NCBI GenBank assembly: GCA_023150475.1
Contig: JAKLKU010000001.1
Location: 310,001 to 374,000, forward strand
DNA from: Planctomycetota bacterium
GTDB lineage: Bacteria > Planctomycetota > UBA1135 > GCA-002686595
Reading direction: 5' to 3'
DNA: 64,000 bases
This document shows positions 51,779-60,749 of the stretch, piece after piece; within the stretch, counting starts at the first letter, position 1; every line of letters starts with the position of its first letter. Both the position numbers and the translations under genes were made by a program. Below the pieces are notes generated by a model, which did not search any database, had not been told where the DNA came from, and saw only the letters and a list, made by a program, of their open reading frames with translations.

Positions 51779-53323
51779 TCAGGGAACGAGCGTCCACGCG
51801 TGCTGCGCGGAGTCGTACTCGACGATCGTCAACGTGCTCGTCTGCGCGTCGTGGCTCCAACTCGTCTCGGGGGATCCGTCGCGGTCCACGGCGGTCGGCG
51901 GCGTCGGCCAACCGAGCAGCTTGACCTCGTCGGGCAGACCATCCGCGCTCTTCAGCGTCACCGAAAGCGCGGCGGCCGGATTCAGGCCGACGCTCGCCAC
52001 GTCGAGCGTGACGCGCTTCAGGTTCTTGGTCTCGACGAGCGAGAGCGCGTTGTTCGCAGCGTCGATGTTCCACTGGAACGGCGTGAACGCGTTGGGCGCG
52101 TCCTGTTCCACCTGGAAGCGGAAGTACACACCGTCGTGATCGGCGATCGTCGTCGCCTGCGTCGGCAACGTCAACGTGTGCTGCGCCAGCCAATCGCACG
52201 CGTTCTTGAAGTGCAACGTCGTCCAGACGTGCGCCGTGCCCGTGACGACGTCGTACGCGTAGCGCGGACCCGGCACGAAGCCGAGATTCGTGCGCAGGTG
52301 GTTGTCGAGCACGTCGGTCTGGCGCGACAGGTACGCGAGCGGATCGTTGTCGGCGCGAACGAGCTTCAACGCGACGTGCGACAGGTTCGTGGCGAGCGAC
52401 CGCTCCGGATCCACGGCGAGCGTCTGGTCGTCGAAGGAGAGCACCGACGATCTCGCCATCCGCCAGGGATCCGCCGAACCGGGTTGCCAGTTGGTGCCGA
52501 ACCAATAGTCCAACGGATACGGCCACACGTGCAGCCCCGGATCGTTCAGGTACGCGTCGTTCAAATCGACCGTTCCCGTGTGATCGACGACGGCCGCGAA
52601 CATCGGCCCCGCGGGATCGACGTGCCGCGCAGCGAAGTTGAGTGCGGCGCCCGCACCCATCGAGAAGCCGGCTCCGTAGATGCGCGTGGAATCGATCGCG
52701 AAGTTCGCGAGCACCCATTGGAAGACGGCTTGCGTGTTCGCCTGGCTCTCGATCGACGAGAAGTGGATCTGCGCGGCGCTGAGCGGCGCGATCATGTACC
52801 AACCGCGCTTCAAGCACTCCCACGCGAAGCCGGTGTTCGCCGTGATGTCCTTCTGCGAAACGCCGTACTTGTGGAACGCCATCAGCAACGGCGCGGGCGT
52901 CGTCGGCGCGACGTTGGGTCGCTGCACGATGAACGTCTCGACGTACCCGGTTCCCGGGTTGATCGTCACTTCGTAGTAACGCAGGTATCGAGGCCCGCCC
53001 CACGCCGGAGGCGCGGCGATCTTGCCCATGCCCGTGACGACGGCTTGAACTCCCGCCGCTTGGTACTTCGCGCCGAGTCCGATCGGCGGTACTTGCAGAC
53101 CGAGCCCGTCGGGTCCGAGGTCGCCGGTGACGGTGTCCATCAGGCTGCGGACCGGCTTCGCGGGCGCGAGCTTCTGCACCCACTGCTTGACGATCCATCC
53201 GCCCGACTTCGTCGCGGGCGATCCCCCGCCGACGGCACCCGGCAAGGCGATGCCGACCGTGGTGACCAACCCGAGCGCGACGAGCAAGACGTGCAGTCGC
53301 GTCGAACTGCGAGACACAGCCAT
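51779..53323 (-). CDS. Secreted alpha/beta-hydrolase (esterase/depolymerase-like)
   Basis: 514 residues with a signal peptide (basic start, LHVLLVALGLVTTVGIALPG). GGAAGGA lies about 9 nt before the ATG. The central alpha/beta-hydrolase domain (about 110-330) has PAPLLMAFHKYG, RGWYMIAPLSAAQ and the nucleophile elbow IYGAGFSMGAGAAL (GxSxG). A C-terminal beta-rich domain (about 390-514) follows. The arrangement resembles secreted feruloyl-esterase or polyhydroxybutyrate-depolymerase-like enzymes. The acid and His of the triad are not assigned with certainty (a candidate His is in GTAHVWTTLHF). No close family is recognised. Confidence 0.78.
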   Translation of the reverse strand: MAVSRSSTRLHVLLVALGLVTTVGIALPGAVGGGSPATKSGGWIVKQWVQKLAPAKPVRSLMDTVTGDLGPDGLGLQVPPIGLGAKYQAAGVQAVVTGMGKIAAPPAWGGPRYLRYYEVTINPGTGYVETFIVQRPNVAPTTPAPLLMAFHKYGVSQKDITANTGFAWECLKRGWYMIAPLSAAQIHFSSIESQANTQAVFQWVLANFAIDSTRIYGAGFSMGAGAALNFAARHVDPAGPMFAAVVDHTGTVDLNDAYLNDPGLHVWPYPLDYWFGTNWQPGSADPWRMARSSVLSFDDQTLAVDPERSLATNLSHVALKLVRADNDPLAYLSRQTDVLDNHLRTNLGFVPGPRYAYDVVTGTAHVWTTLHFKNACDWLAQHTLTLPTQATTIADHDGVYFRFQVEQDAPNAFTPFQWNIDAANNALSLVETKNLKRVTLDVASVGLNPAAALSVTLKSADGLPDEVKLLGWPTPPTAVDRDGSPETSWSHDAQTSTLTIVEYDSAQHAWTLVP

Positions 53324-53520
53324 GTACTTGGATTCCTTCCGGTAGCCCCGAGACGTCGGACCCGTCGGTCCGCCTCTCCGCCTAATCCTGCCTCAGGAAA
53401 TCGCTTCCTGCCAGACAGGTCGCCCGACAGCCGCCGGAATCCGCAGCCCGAACGAGCGCGAGTCACGCCGCGCTCCCCCTTCGACCGTCCGGCCCCGCAG
53501 GAAGTTCCGTCGCCGCGCGG

Positions 53521-54384
53521 CTACTCGCCGGGCAGGCCGCCGAGGGCCCCCTCGCAGCGGCCGGAAAGCGTGAACACCTGCACCCGTTCCGCCGACCGGT
53601 CGATCACCGCCACGCGAGTCGCCAGCTCGGTCTTGCCTCGCTCGGCGACGACGTCGGTCGGCTCGACCAGCTCGCCCGGGCCCTCGCCCGCGAGCGCGAG
53701 CCGCCGTTCGACTCTCCCCGCGCGGTCGACGAGCACCAGCGCACTCGCGTCGCCGCCGCAAGCGACGAGCATTCGGCCGTCGTCGAGCGGCGCCAGAGCG
53801 ACCGGCTCGAGCACTCCCCCGCGCGCGCCGGGGATCTTGAACTGGAACTCGAAGCCGCCACGTCGGAACACCTGCACTCGGCGAGCGTGGGCTTCGCAAA
53901 CGTAGACCCGCTGTTCGTCGCGCGCGATGCGCGAGATCCCGTGGAAGTTCGCCTGCGGATCACCTTCGGAGCGCAAGCTCGCCACGCAACGACCGTTGTC
54001 GTCGAAGAGCTGCGCAGCGTGCTTGCGCCAACCGCCGCTCGCCACCCAACACTCGAGTCGACCGTCGTGTTCTTCGACATCGACGTCCACCAGTCGGCCG
54101 AAGCTCCCCGGCGCGTCGCCGCTCGCGGCCTCGCGCCAGGCGACGAGTTCACGACCGAAGAGCGTGAAGCGGCGTATCGCGAGCGCCGCGGCGTCGGCGA
54201 TCCAGATTTGTCGGTCGGGATCGACGGCGATGCCCGCGAGTTCGACCTGGGTCCGTCCAGGTCCGCGAAACGAGAAGCCGTCGGAGAGCGGCTGGCCGTC
54301 GAGATCGTACGGCCGGACGTGCGCCGCGCCGTCGTGGCGACCGACGTAGAGCACACCGTGGCGCAGTGCGAGTGTTCCGTACAC
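53521..54384 (-). CDS. NHL-type six-bladed beta-propeller protein
   Basis: 287 residues from a GTG directly abutting the stop of the phosphoesterase gene. Repeated blades contain NHL-like strands (LAGIAVDPDRQIWIADAAAL, IRRFTLFGRELVAWRE, RQVFRRG-type ends, GPGELVEPTDVVAE, VAVIDRSAERVQVFTLSG). No signal peptide is obvious. Such propellers are binding scaffolds. Its fixed position after a metallophosphoesterase suggests a joint role, but function is unknown. Confidence 0.78.
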   Translation of the reverse strand: MYGTLALRHGVLYVGRHDGAAHVRPYDLDGQPLSDGFSFRGPGRTQVELAGIAVDPDRQIWIADAAALAIRRFTLFGRELVAWREAASGDAPGSFGRLVDVDVEEHDGRLECWVASGGWRKHAAQLFDDNGRCVASLRSEGDPQANFHGISRIARDEQRVYVCEAHARRVQVFRRGGFEFQFKIPGARGGVLEPVALAPLDDGRMLVACGGDASALVLVDRAGRVERRLALAGEGPGELVEPTDVVAERGKTELATRVAVIDRSAERVQVFTLSGRCEGALGGLPGE

Positions 54385-55281
54385 CTACGCCGCCCTCTCG
54401 AGCCGCACGACGACGAGCTCCGTCGGCGCGCCGATGCGCACCGGGAATCCGATGACGCCGAGCCCGCGGCTGACGAGCAGCGTCGTCGCACCGAGCTCCA
54501 GTCGTAGCCCCGGATGAGGTGGTCCCGCGCGTCGCACGAACGGCAGGTCGAGCTGGGTCCCGTGCGTGTGCCCGGAGAGCACGAGACCGACGCCCGCGCG
54601 TGCGAGCACCGGCGCTCCGCGAGGGTTGTGACACAGCGCGATTTCCGGCTCGCCCGGCGCCAGGCCGTCCCGAGCCGCGCGCAAGTCGAGCGACTTGCTC
54701 TCCTCGAGATCCTCGACGCCGACCAATCCGATCGCTCCGCGTTCGTCGGCGATGCGCACGCCTTGGTTCGAGAGGAAACGCACTCCGACTTCCGCGTAGC
54801 TCGCGACGATCCGCGCTTCGGCGCGGTCGCGGTAGTCGTGGTTGCCGAACACGGCGAACACGCCGTGCCGCGCAGCGAGCCGCGCGAGATCCGCGCGCAC
54901 CAAGAGCGCTTCGGTCCAGTGGCGCGTGATGAAATCGCCCGTGACGACGACCAAGTCGGGGCGCAGTCGGTTCGTGTGCTCGACGACCGCCGCGAGATCC
55001 CCGTCGCGCAGGAACGTGCCGGCGTGCAGGTCGGAAAGTTGCACGATAGTGAAGCCGCTGAGCGCCGGCGCGAGTCGCTCGAGCCGCACGCTCTCCTCTC
55101 GGACGACGAACTTGCCCGCCGCGAGGTGCCGGCGTCGATAGAGCGCACGCCCACCCATCCAGGCCATCGCACGTTCGACCGACCTCACGAGCCCACGCCG
55201 CCAGACACTGTGTCGGCGCGGCGCGACGCGTAGTTCCGGCGAAGCGTCGGCGACGGGGGGCATGGGCGAATGGACGAGCAT
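54385..55281 (-). CDS. Calcineurin-like metallophosphoesterase (YkuE-type)
   Basis: About 298 residues. The binuclear metal motifs are complete: VQLSDLHAGTF (DxH), VVVTGDFITRH (GD), FAVFGNHDYRD (GNHD), ALCHNPRG (H) and LSGHTHGTQLDLP (GHxH). A hydrophobic or basic N-terminal segment may associate with the membrane. Relatives such as YkuE act on cell-wall or lipid-linked phosphates. The start is uncertain (55317, 55281 or 55263 all in frame). It is the first gene of a two-gene operon with the propeller. Confidence 0.86.
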   Translation of the reverse strand: MLVHSPMPPVADASPELRVAPRRHSVWRRGLVRSVERAMAWMGGRALYRRRHLAAGKFVVREESVRLERLAPALSGFTIVQLSDLHAGTFLRDGDLAAVVEHTNRLRPDLVVVTGDFITRHWTEALLVRADLARLAARHGVFAVFGNHDYRDRAEARIVASYAEVGVRFLSNQGVRIADERGAIGLVGVEDLEESKSLDLRAARDGLAPGEPEIALCHNPRGAPVLARAGVGLVLSGHTHGTQLDLPFVRRAGPPHPGLRLELGATTLLVSRGLGVIGFPVRIGAPTELVVVRLERAA

Positions 55282-55317
55282 CCTAGCTCGTGGCCACGAC
55301 CGGCGAAGCCCGCGCAC

Positions 55318-55401
55318 GATACTGCCACTCGTCGTTGCGCAGGAAATCTCGAGACGGGTGCAACCGGCGCGGCGAATGCGCGTCCTTTCAGGAAGCCCCG
55401 C
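55318..55401 (+). repeat. 84-bp inverted repeat, left copy
   Basis: Begins GATACTGCCACTCGTCGTTG and ends TTTCAGGAAGCCCCGC. It is matched without gaps by the reverse complement of 55806-55889; about 66 of 84 positions agree by eye. The core GTCGTTGCGCAGGAAATC is identical in both copies. The copies enclose 404 nt with no gene. Confidence 0.85.
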
Positions 55402-55643
55402 TTCGTCGCCGCGGTCGTCTCGGTACGCAATCGCGAGCGGAACGCGTCGGGGCCCCGCAGCTCCGGCCGCGCCGGCGGCGCGGGAAGCTTCAGAGGCCGA
55501 CTCGCGGAATCGGTTCAGGCAATCGTCGCCGCGACCACCTCGAGAGAGCGCGCAAGGGCGTCGCGGCTGCGGCCGCCGGGAGGTCGGCGCGTGGTCGCCG
55601 AAACGGGTTCCGTGAACGGCAAAGCGCGCGACACAGCCCTACC

Positions 55644-55687
55644 CGCTGGATCCGCGCTGGATCCGCGCTGGATCGGCGCTGGATTGC
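55644..55687 (+). repeat. 11-bp tandem repeat x 4
   Basis: Four consecutive copies of CGCTGGATCCG, the last two with substitutions, inside the segment enclosed by the 84-bp inverted repeats. It is followed by a related GGGACTGC-type run. Confidence 0.88.
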
Positions 55688-55805
55688 CGCGGGACTGCGG
55701 CGGGACTGCCGCAGGATCGGCCGCAGCGACGCCGGTCGCCGCTCGCGCAACGCCGCACGGGGCCGCAGGGCGTGTCGTGCGGCGAAACGCCGCTGCGAAG
55801 AGACC

Positions 55806-55889
55806 GCGGGGCTTCCTGAATGGACTGTGCTCGACCGCTCCGGTTGCAGGCCCTTCGCGATTTCCTGCGCAACGACGCGGGGCAGTATC
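55806..55889 (-). repeat. 84-bp inverted repeat, right copy
   Basis: Reverse-complement partner of 55318-55401. It ends exactly one base before the stop-codon end of the FecR-type anti-sigma gene. The conserved ends GATACTGCC and TTCAGGAAGCCCCGC in both copies suggest one duplicated element or the ends of a miniature mobile element. No flanking target-site duplication was identified. Confidence 0.85.
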
Positions 55890-56678
55890 TCAGCGCGGCG
55901 GCGGCACGAGCTCGACCGACTGTCCCGGCTCGAGCGTGCGCGAGCCCGTGCTGTCGGTCAGTTCGATCCGCGCCGTCTCGCTCGCGAGCTCCGCGCGATC
56001 CTTGCCGACGGTCAGCGTCGCCTTGCCGCCGAGGGTGTCGATCGCTCCGAACGAGCCGCGCAGCGAGCATGGGCCGTCGATCGCGAGGTGGCCGATCTCG
56101 AGCCGGAAACGCAGATCACGCGGCTCCTCGACCAAGAGTCGCGAGCCGCCGTACAGCTCGAGACGAGTTCCTTCGCTTTCGAGCGCGAGGCGCGCGTCGG
56201 GTTCGGTCTCGAGCCACTCTCCGCGTTCGAGTTCGCGCGGGGCTTCCGTGTCGAAGTCACGCCCCGCCGTCGTCGCGCGGCCCTCGAGCAGTCGACCGTG
56301 GACCTTGCGCGCGGTGCCGTCCTCCGTGAACAGCACGGCGAACGCCGCCACCAGCGCGAACGGCAGGATCACGGCGCGGAAGCGTTTGAGCTTCGAGAAC
56401 CGGTGCGTCTCGAGCGGCACGTCGAGCGGACCACGCTCGGCGCGCAATTCGCGGAGCAACCGCTGTTCGCGCCCGATGCGAGCGGTGAGCAAGAGACTGT
56501 CGCGATAGAAGCCGTTGCAGGTTTCGCAGCGCTCGAGGTGCGCACGCAACGCGCGGTCGTCGGACAGAGGCCGGTCGCCGTCCAGGAATCCACGGATGCG
56601 CTCGCGCGCTTTCTCGCACGCCGGGTTCGCGCCAGGTTGGGGCGCGCGCTGCGGAGGGTTCTTCTCGCCTTGGATCAT
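55890..56678 (-). CDS. FecR-domain anti-sigma factor with zinc-finger motif
   Basis: 262 residues. The N-terminal ZAS-type anti-sigma domain has HLERCETCNGF (HX3CX2C) at about residues 47-57. One transmembrane helix follows (FRAVILPFALVAAFAVLF, about 103-120). The periplasmic part is a FecR-like beta domain (GEWLETEPDARLALESEGTR, LEIGHLAIDGPCSLRG, LEPGQSVELVPPP). Such proteins hold an ECF sigma factor at the membrane until a signal arrives. No ECF gene is adjacent (gltX lies upstream), so the partner must be elsewhere. Its 3' end abuts the 84-bp repeat. Confidence 0.84.
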   Translation of the reverse strand: MIQGEKNPPQRAPQPGANPACEKARERIRGFLDGDRPLSDDRALRAHLERCETCNGFYRDSLLLTARIGREQRLLRELRAERGPLDVPLETHRFSKLKRFRAVILPFALVAAFAVLFTEDGTARKVHGRLLEGRATTAGRDFDTEAPRELERGEWLETEPDARLALESEGTRLELYGGSRLLVEEPRDLRFRLEIGHLAIDGPCSLRGSFGAIDTLGGKATLTVGKDRAELASETARIELTDSTGSRTLEPGQSVELVPPPR

Positions 56679-56799
56679 CGACCGCGATCGAGTTCGTCGG
56701 CGGCTGGATCGGGCGAACGCCGGGTTTCCTTGAGTCCGACGAGCCCGCGCGCGACGGACGCGAGACGAGCCGGCGCAGGCCTCTCCGCGCCCGCCCGCG

Positions 56800-58275
56800 C
56801 TACGCCGAGAGCCGCTCTGCTCCGCGGCGAATGCGCGCGCGAACTCGCTCGGTCCCGAGCAATTCCATGATCTCGAAGAGGTCGGGCCCCCCAGCCTGGC
56901 CGGTCAGCGCGCAGCGCAACGGCTGGAAGAGCCCCGGGATCTTGAGCCCGCGCGCAGCGATCCACGCTTTCGTCTCGTCGCGCAGCTCGGTCGGGCGCTT
57001 GCCGGCAGCGAGCCGTTCATCGAGCCACGTCGCATACGCACGCAGCGTCTCGACGCCGGTCGCGTGCTTCTTCGCGTTCTTCTCCGCTTCGCCGTCCCAG
57101 GCGAAGTCGTGGTCGGGCGCGAAGAGGTACGCGATGCGCGGCGGGAGTTCGCCGTACGTGCGCACGCGCTCCTGTTCGCCGCGCGCGACGGCGAGCCACC
57201 AATCGCGGCGCGCGACGAGTTCGGCGGACGTCGCGAGCCCTGCCGCGACCACGAACGGTTCGCAATGCGCCGCGAACTCCTCGAGCGGCTCCTTGCGGAT
57301 GTACTCGCCGGCGAGCCACTGGAACTTGTCGATGTCGAAGATCGCGCCGGCCTTCGACACGTCCTTGATGTCGAAGTTCGCGACCAACTCGCCGACCGAG
57401 AAGATCTCGGTCGTGCCGTTCAACGCCCAGCCCTGCAGGCAGAGGAAGTTGACGATCGCGTCCTTCGGATAGCCCTTGTCGCGGTAGTCCTGCAAAGCCG
57501 TGTCGCCGGTGCGCTTCGAGAGCTTCTTGCCGTCCGTGCCGAGCATCAACGGCAAGTGCCCGAACTCCGGGATCGGTTTCCCGAACGCCCGGTAGAGCAA
57601 CACCTGTTTCGGCGTGTTCACCAAGTGCTCCTCGCCGCGGAACACGTGCGTGATGCCCATGTCGATGTCGTCGCAGACGACGACGAAGTTGTAGGTCGGC
57701 GTGCCGTCGGAGCGCACCATCACCCAGTCGTCGACTTCCTTGTTCTGGAAGACGACGTCGCCGCGCACGTGGTCGAGGAAGCGCGTCTCGCCCGCCGGCA
57801 CAGCGAAGCGCAACACGTACTTCTCGCCGGCAGCGACGCGTCGTTCGACCTCGTCCTTCGCGAGCTTGCGGCAGAGCCCGTCGTATTCGGGCTTCAAGTG
57901 CTGCTTCGACTGGGCCTCGCGCAAGGCCTCGAGGCGTTCCGCCGAGCAGAAGCAGCGATAGGCCCAACCGTCGGCGAAGAGCTTCGTCGCGAGCTCCTTG
58001 TGCCGCGCCGCGCGCTCGGTCTGGCGGTACGGAGCGCACGGCCCGCCGATGTCGGGACCTTCGTCCCACTGGATGCCGAGCCAGTGCAAGCCCTCGAGGA
58101 TCGCGCGCTCGTACTCGGCGGTCGAACGCTCTTCGTCGGTGTCCTCGATCCGCAGGAGGAACTTGCCGCCGTTGCGGCGCGCATAAGCCCAATTGAAGAG
58201 CGCGGTGCGCGCGCCACCGACGTGCAATTTGCCGGTCGGGCTCGGAGCGAAGCGGACGCGGATGTTGGACGACAC
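56800..58275 (-). CDS. gltX: Glutamate--tRNA ligase
   Basis: 491 residues from a GTG, chosen because the conserved domain begins at once (SSNIRVRFAPSPTGKLHVGG). The class I signatures are HVGG (HIGH-type, His18) and KKLSKRTGD (KMSKS-type). Other family blocks are LLRIEDTDEERSTAEYERAI, VDDWVMVRSDGTPTYNFVVV, GITHVFRGEEHLVNTPKQ and PEFGHLPLMLG. The length equals typical bacterial GluRS. It charges tRNA-Glu (and possibly tRNA-Gln, if non-discriminating). The 295 nt to the divergent deaminase gene hold no further gene. Confidence 0.97.
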   Translation of the reverse strand: MSSNIRVRFAPSPTGKLHVGGARTALFNWAYARRNGGKFLLRIEDTDEERSTAEYERAILEGLHWLGIQWDEGPDIGGPCAPYRQTERAARHKELATKLFADGWAYRCFCSAERLEALREAQSKQHLKPEYDGLCRKLAKDEVERRVAAGEKYVLRFAVPAGETRFLDHVRGDVVFQNKEVDDWVMVRSDGTPTYNFVVVCDDIDMGITHVFRGEEHLVNTPKQVLLYRAFGKPIPEFGHLPLMLGTDGKKLSKRTGDTALQDYRDKGYPKDAIVNFLCLQGWALNGTTEIFSVGELVANFDIKDVSKAGAIFDIDKFQWLAGEYIRKEPLEEFAAHCEPFVVAAGLATSAELVARRDWWLAVARGEQERVRTYGELPPRIAYLFAPDHDFAWDGEAEKNAKKHATGVETLRAYATWLDERLAAGKRPTELRDETKAWIAARGLKIPGLFQPLRCALTGQAGGPDLFEIMELLGTERVRARIRRGAERLSA

Positions 58276-58570
58276 GGGGAACCTCTCGACGGATGGACGC
58301 GGCGGAACGAGGGGCGAGGAGGATACGGGTGCAGCCGATCGCGAACAACCGCGGCGAGGCGTCCACCGCATCGTCGGCGCCGAGCGCGGGAGCCGCACGC
58401 CCGGGGCCGCGACCGCGCGCGACGACGGCCTGGGCCATCGCTCCGGGACACCGTCGCGCACGACCGCCCCACGCAACCGCGTGGTGCGCGCGGCGTCACG
58501 CGAGCGGCGTCGCTCGAGCGACGCGAACGGCGGCGTCGAACCCTGGGCTCGAACGAGCTACGCTCCGGCC

Positions 58571-59686
58571 ATGTCGAAGCATCGCTCGAACGGTCGCGGG
58601 GCGCTCTCCCGCGAGATCCTGCAACGCGTCCCCAAGGTCCTGCTGCACGAGCACCTCGACGGCGGCTTGCGGCCGACCACCGTGCTCGCGCTCGCGCGCG
58701 ATGCGAACTACGAAGGTCTGCCCGAGAGCGATCCGGAGAAACTCGGCGAGTGGTTCCATTTGGGCGCCGCGCGCGGCGAACTCGGGCTCTATCTCGAAGG
58801 CTTCCGTCACACGATCGCCGTGATGCAGACGTCCGCGGCGCTCGAACGCGTCGCATACGAGTTCATCGAGGACATGGCGAAGGACGGCGTGATCTACGCG
58901 GAGGTCCGCTTCGCGCCGCACTACCACACGCAGAAGGGCCTCGGGCTCGACGCCGTGATGCGTGCCGTGCTGAAGGGCCTGAAACGCGGCGCCAAGGACT
59001 TCGACGTCGGCTTCGGCCTGATCGTGTGCGCGATGCGCAACGAGCCCGAAGCGCTCTCGATGAAGATGGCGGAGCTCGCCGTCACCTACCGCAACGAAGG
59101 CTGCGTCGGATTCGACCTCGCGGGCGAGGAGGCCGGCAACCCGGCGGGCGAACACCAACGCGCGTTCGAGTTCGCGAAACGCGAAAACTTCGCGATCACG
59201 ATCCACGCGGGCGAGAGCTTCGGTCCGAAGAGCATCTGGCAAGCGCTGCACTTCTGCGGCGCGCACCGGATCGGCCACGGCACGCGCCTCGTCGAGGACA
59301 TCGTCAGCTACCAAGGCAAGGTCATCAAACTCGAGCCGCTCGCGCAGTACGTGCTCGACCACCGCATCCCGCTCGAGATCTGCCTCTCGTCGAACGTGCA
59401 CACCGGCGCGTGCGAGTCGCTCGCGCAACACCCGTTCCCGATCTTCTTGCGCCAAGGCTTCCGCGTGACGCTCAACACCGACAACCGGCTGATGAGCCGC
59501 ACGTCGATGACCGACGAGTACGCCATCGCCGTCGAAACGTTCGGCGTCGGGCTCGCCGACCTCGAGAAGATCTCGATCAACGGCATGAAGTCGGCGTTCG
59601 CGCACTACGACTACCGCGTGAAGACGATTTTCGAGCGCATCAAGCCGGGCTTCGCGAAGCTGCGGGCCGAACTCGCTGCGTCCTGA
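58571..59686 (+). CDS. add: Adenosine deaminase
   Basis: 371 residues from the ATG of MSKHRSNGRG. The zinc site begins with LLHEHLDGG (His26, His28). Later motifs are TIHAGESFGPKS (His and the catalytic Glu region), HRIGHGTRLVED and TLNTDNRLMSRTSMTDEY, with Asp ligands in the TDN form common in actinobacterial enzymes. It converts adenosine or deoxyadenosine to inosine in purine salvage. It is followed 17 nt later by an esterase gene on the same strand. Confidence 0.93.
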   Translation: MSKHRSNGRGALSREILQRVPKVLLHEHLDGGLRPTTVLALARDANYEGLPESDPEKLGEWFHLGAARGELGLYLEGFRHTIAVMQTSAALERVAYEFIEDMAKDGVIYAEVRFAPHYHTQKGLGLDAVMRAVLKGLKRGAKDFDVGFGLIVCAMRNEPEALSMKMAELAVTYRNEGCVGFDLAGEEAGNPAGEHQRAFEFAKRENFAITIHAGESFGPKSIWQALHFCGAHRIGHGTRLVEDIVSYQGKVIKLEPLAQYVLDHRIPLEICLSSNVHTGACESLAQHPFPIFLRQGFRVTLNTDNRLMSRTSMTDEYAIAVETFGVGLADLEKISINGMKSAFAHYDYRVKTIFERIKPGFAKLRAELAAS

Positions 59687-59703
59687 GCCGACGGGACCAC
59701 GGG

Positions 59704-60729
59704 ATGAGCTCGAACGGCCACGTCTACGGCACGCGCGCCTTCGCGGGCCGCGTCGAGCTGCGCACGTTCGCGAGCGCATGCCTCGCCGCGAACCGCGTCG
59801 GTGATCCGCACGAACGCGAAGTGCCGGTCTACCTGCCGCCCGGTTGGGACTCGGGCGCGAAGTGGCCGGTGCTCTTCGTGCTCGCGGGCTTCACCGGTCG
59901 CGGGCAACGCTTCCTCGACGTCGGCGATCCGTGGAAACCCGGGCTCGTGCTCCAGTACGACCGGCGCGTCGCGGCGGGCGAGTTGCCGCCGGCGATCCTG
60001 GTGCTCCCCGACTGCTTCACGGAAGTCGGCGGCAGCCAGTACGTGAACTCGTCGCTGCTCGGCCGGTACGAAGACTACGTCGCCGACGAGCTCGTGCCGT
60101 TCGTCGACGCGACCTACCCGACGCTCGCCGGCGCGCGCGCGGTCGTCGGCAAGAGCTCCGGCGGCTTCGGCGCGCTGCACTTTGCCATGCGCCGGCCCAG
60201 CCTCTTCCGCGCCGCGGCGTCGATCAGCGGCGACTGCGGCTTCGAGTTCTGTCAGTGGCCGACGTTCGAAGGGCTCCTGCGGACCTTGCGCAAGCACGGC
60301 GGAGACCCGTGGAGGTTCCTCGATGCGTTCAAGGCGAAACCGTCGCCCTCGACCGACGAGTTCGAGACGCTGAACGCCATCGCGATGAGCGCGTGTTACT
60401 CGCCGAATCCACAGAGCCCGTTCGGCTTCGACTTGCCGATCGACGTCGAGACCGGCGCGCGCCGCGAGGACGTCTGGCGACGCTGGCGCGAGTTCGATCC
60501 GCTCTTCGCGTGCGAGCGCTACGCCGAGAACTTGAAGCGGCTCGCGTACCTGCACGTCGAGTGCGGCCTCGACGACGAGTTCAACATGCAGTGGCCGCTG
60601 CGCCAGATGGTCGCGAAGCTGCGCGCGCTCGGCGTGCCGGTCGTGCACGAGGAGCACGACGGCTCGCACCGCAATCTCGACCACCGCTACATGGCGCTCT
60701 TCCCGAAACTCGTGCGGGCGCTCGAGTGA
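59704..60729 (+). CDS. Alpha/beta-hydrolase esterase (esterase D / enterochelin-esterase-like)
   Basis: 341 residues, starting 17 nt after the deaminase stop. PVYLPPGWDSGAKWPVLFVL and VLPDCFTEVGGSQYVNS open the fold. The nucleophile elbow is VVGKSSGGFGALHFA (GxSxG); the acid is probably Asp in VECGLDDEFN and the His is in EEHDGSHRNLDHRY. The DGSHRNLD segment is typical of the enterochelin-esterase-like group. No signal peptide, so it is cytoplasmic. Substrate unknown. Confidence 0.86.
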   Translation: MSSNGHVYGTRAFAGRVELRTFASACLAANRVGDPHEREVPVYLPPGWDSGAKWPVLFVLAGFTGRGQRFLDVGDPWKPGLVLQYDRRVAAGELPPAILVLPDCFTEVGGSQYVNSSLLGRYEDYVADELVPFVDATYPTLAGARAVVGKSSGGFGALHFAMRRPSLFRAAASISGDCGFEFCQWPTFEGLLRTLRKHGGDPWRFLDAFKAKPSPSTDEFETLNAIAMSACYSPNPQSPFGFDLPIDVETGARREDVWRRWREFDPLFACERYAENLKRLAYLHVECGLDDEFNMQWPLRQMVAKLRALGVPVVHEEHDGSHRNLDHRYMALFPKLVRALE

Positions 60730-60749
60730 CGTCGCCGCGCGTGCGTCCG

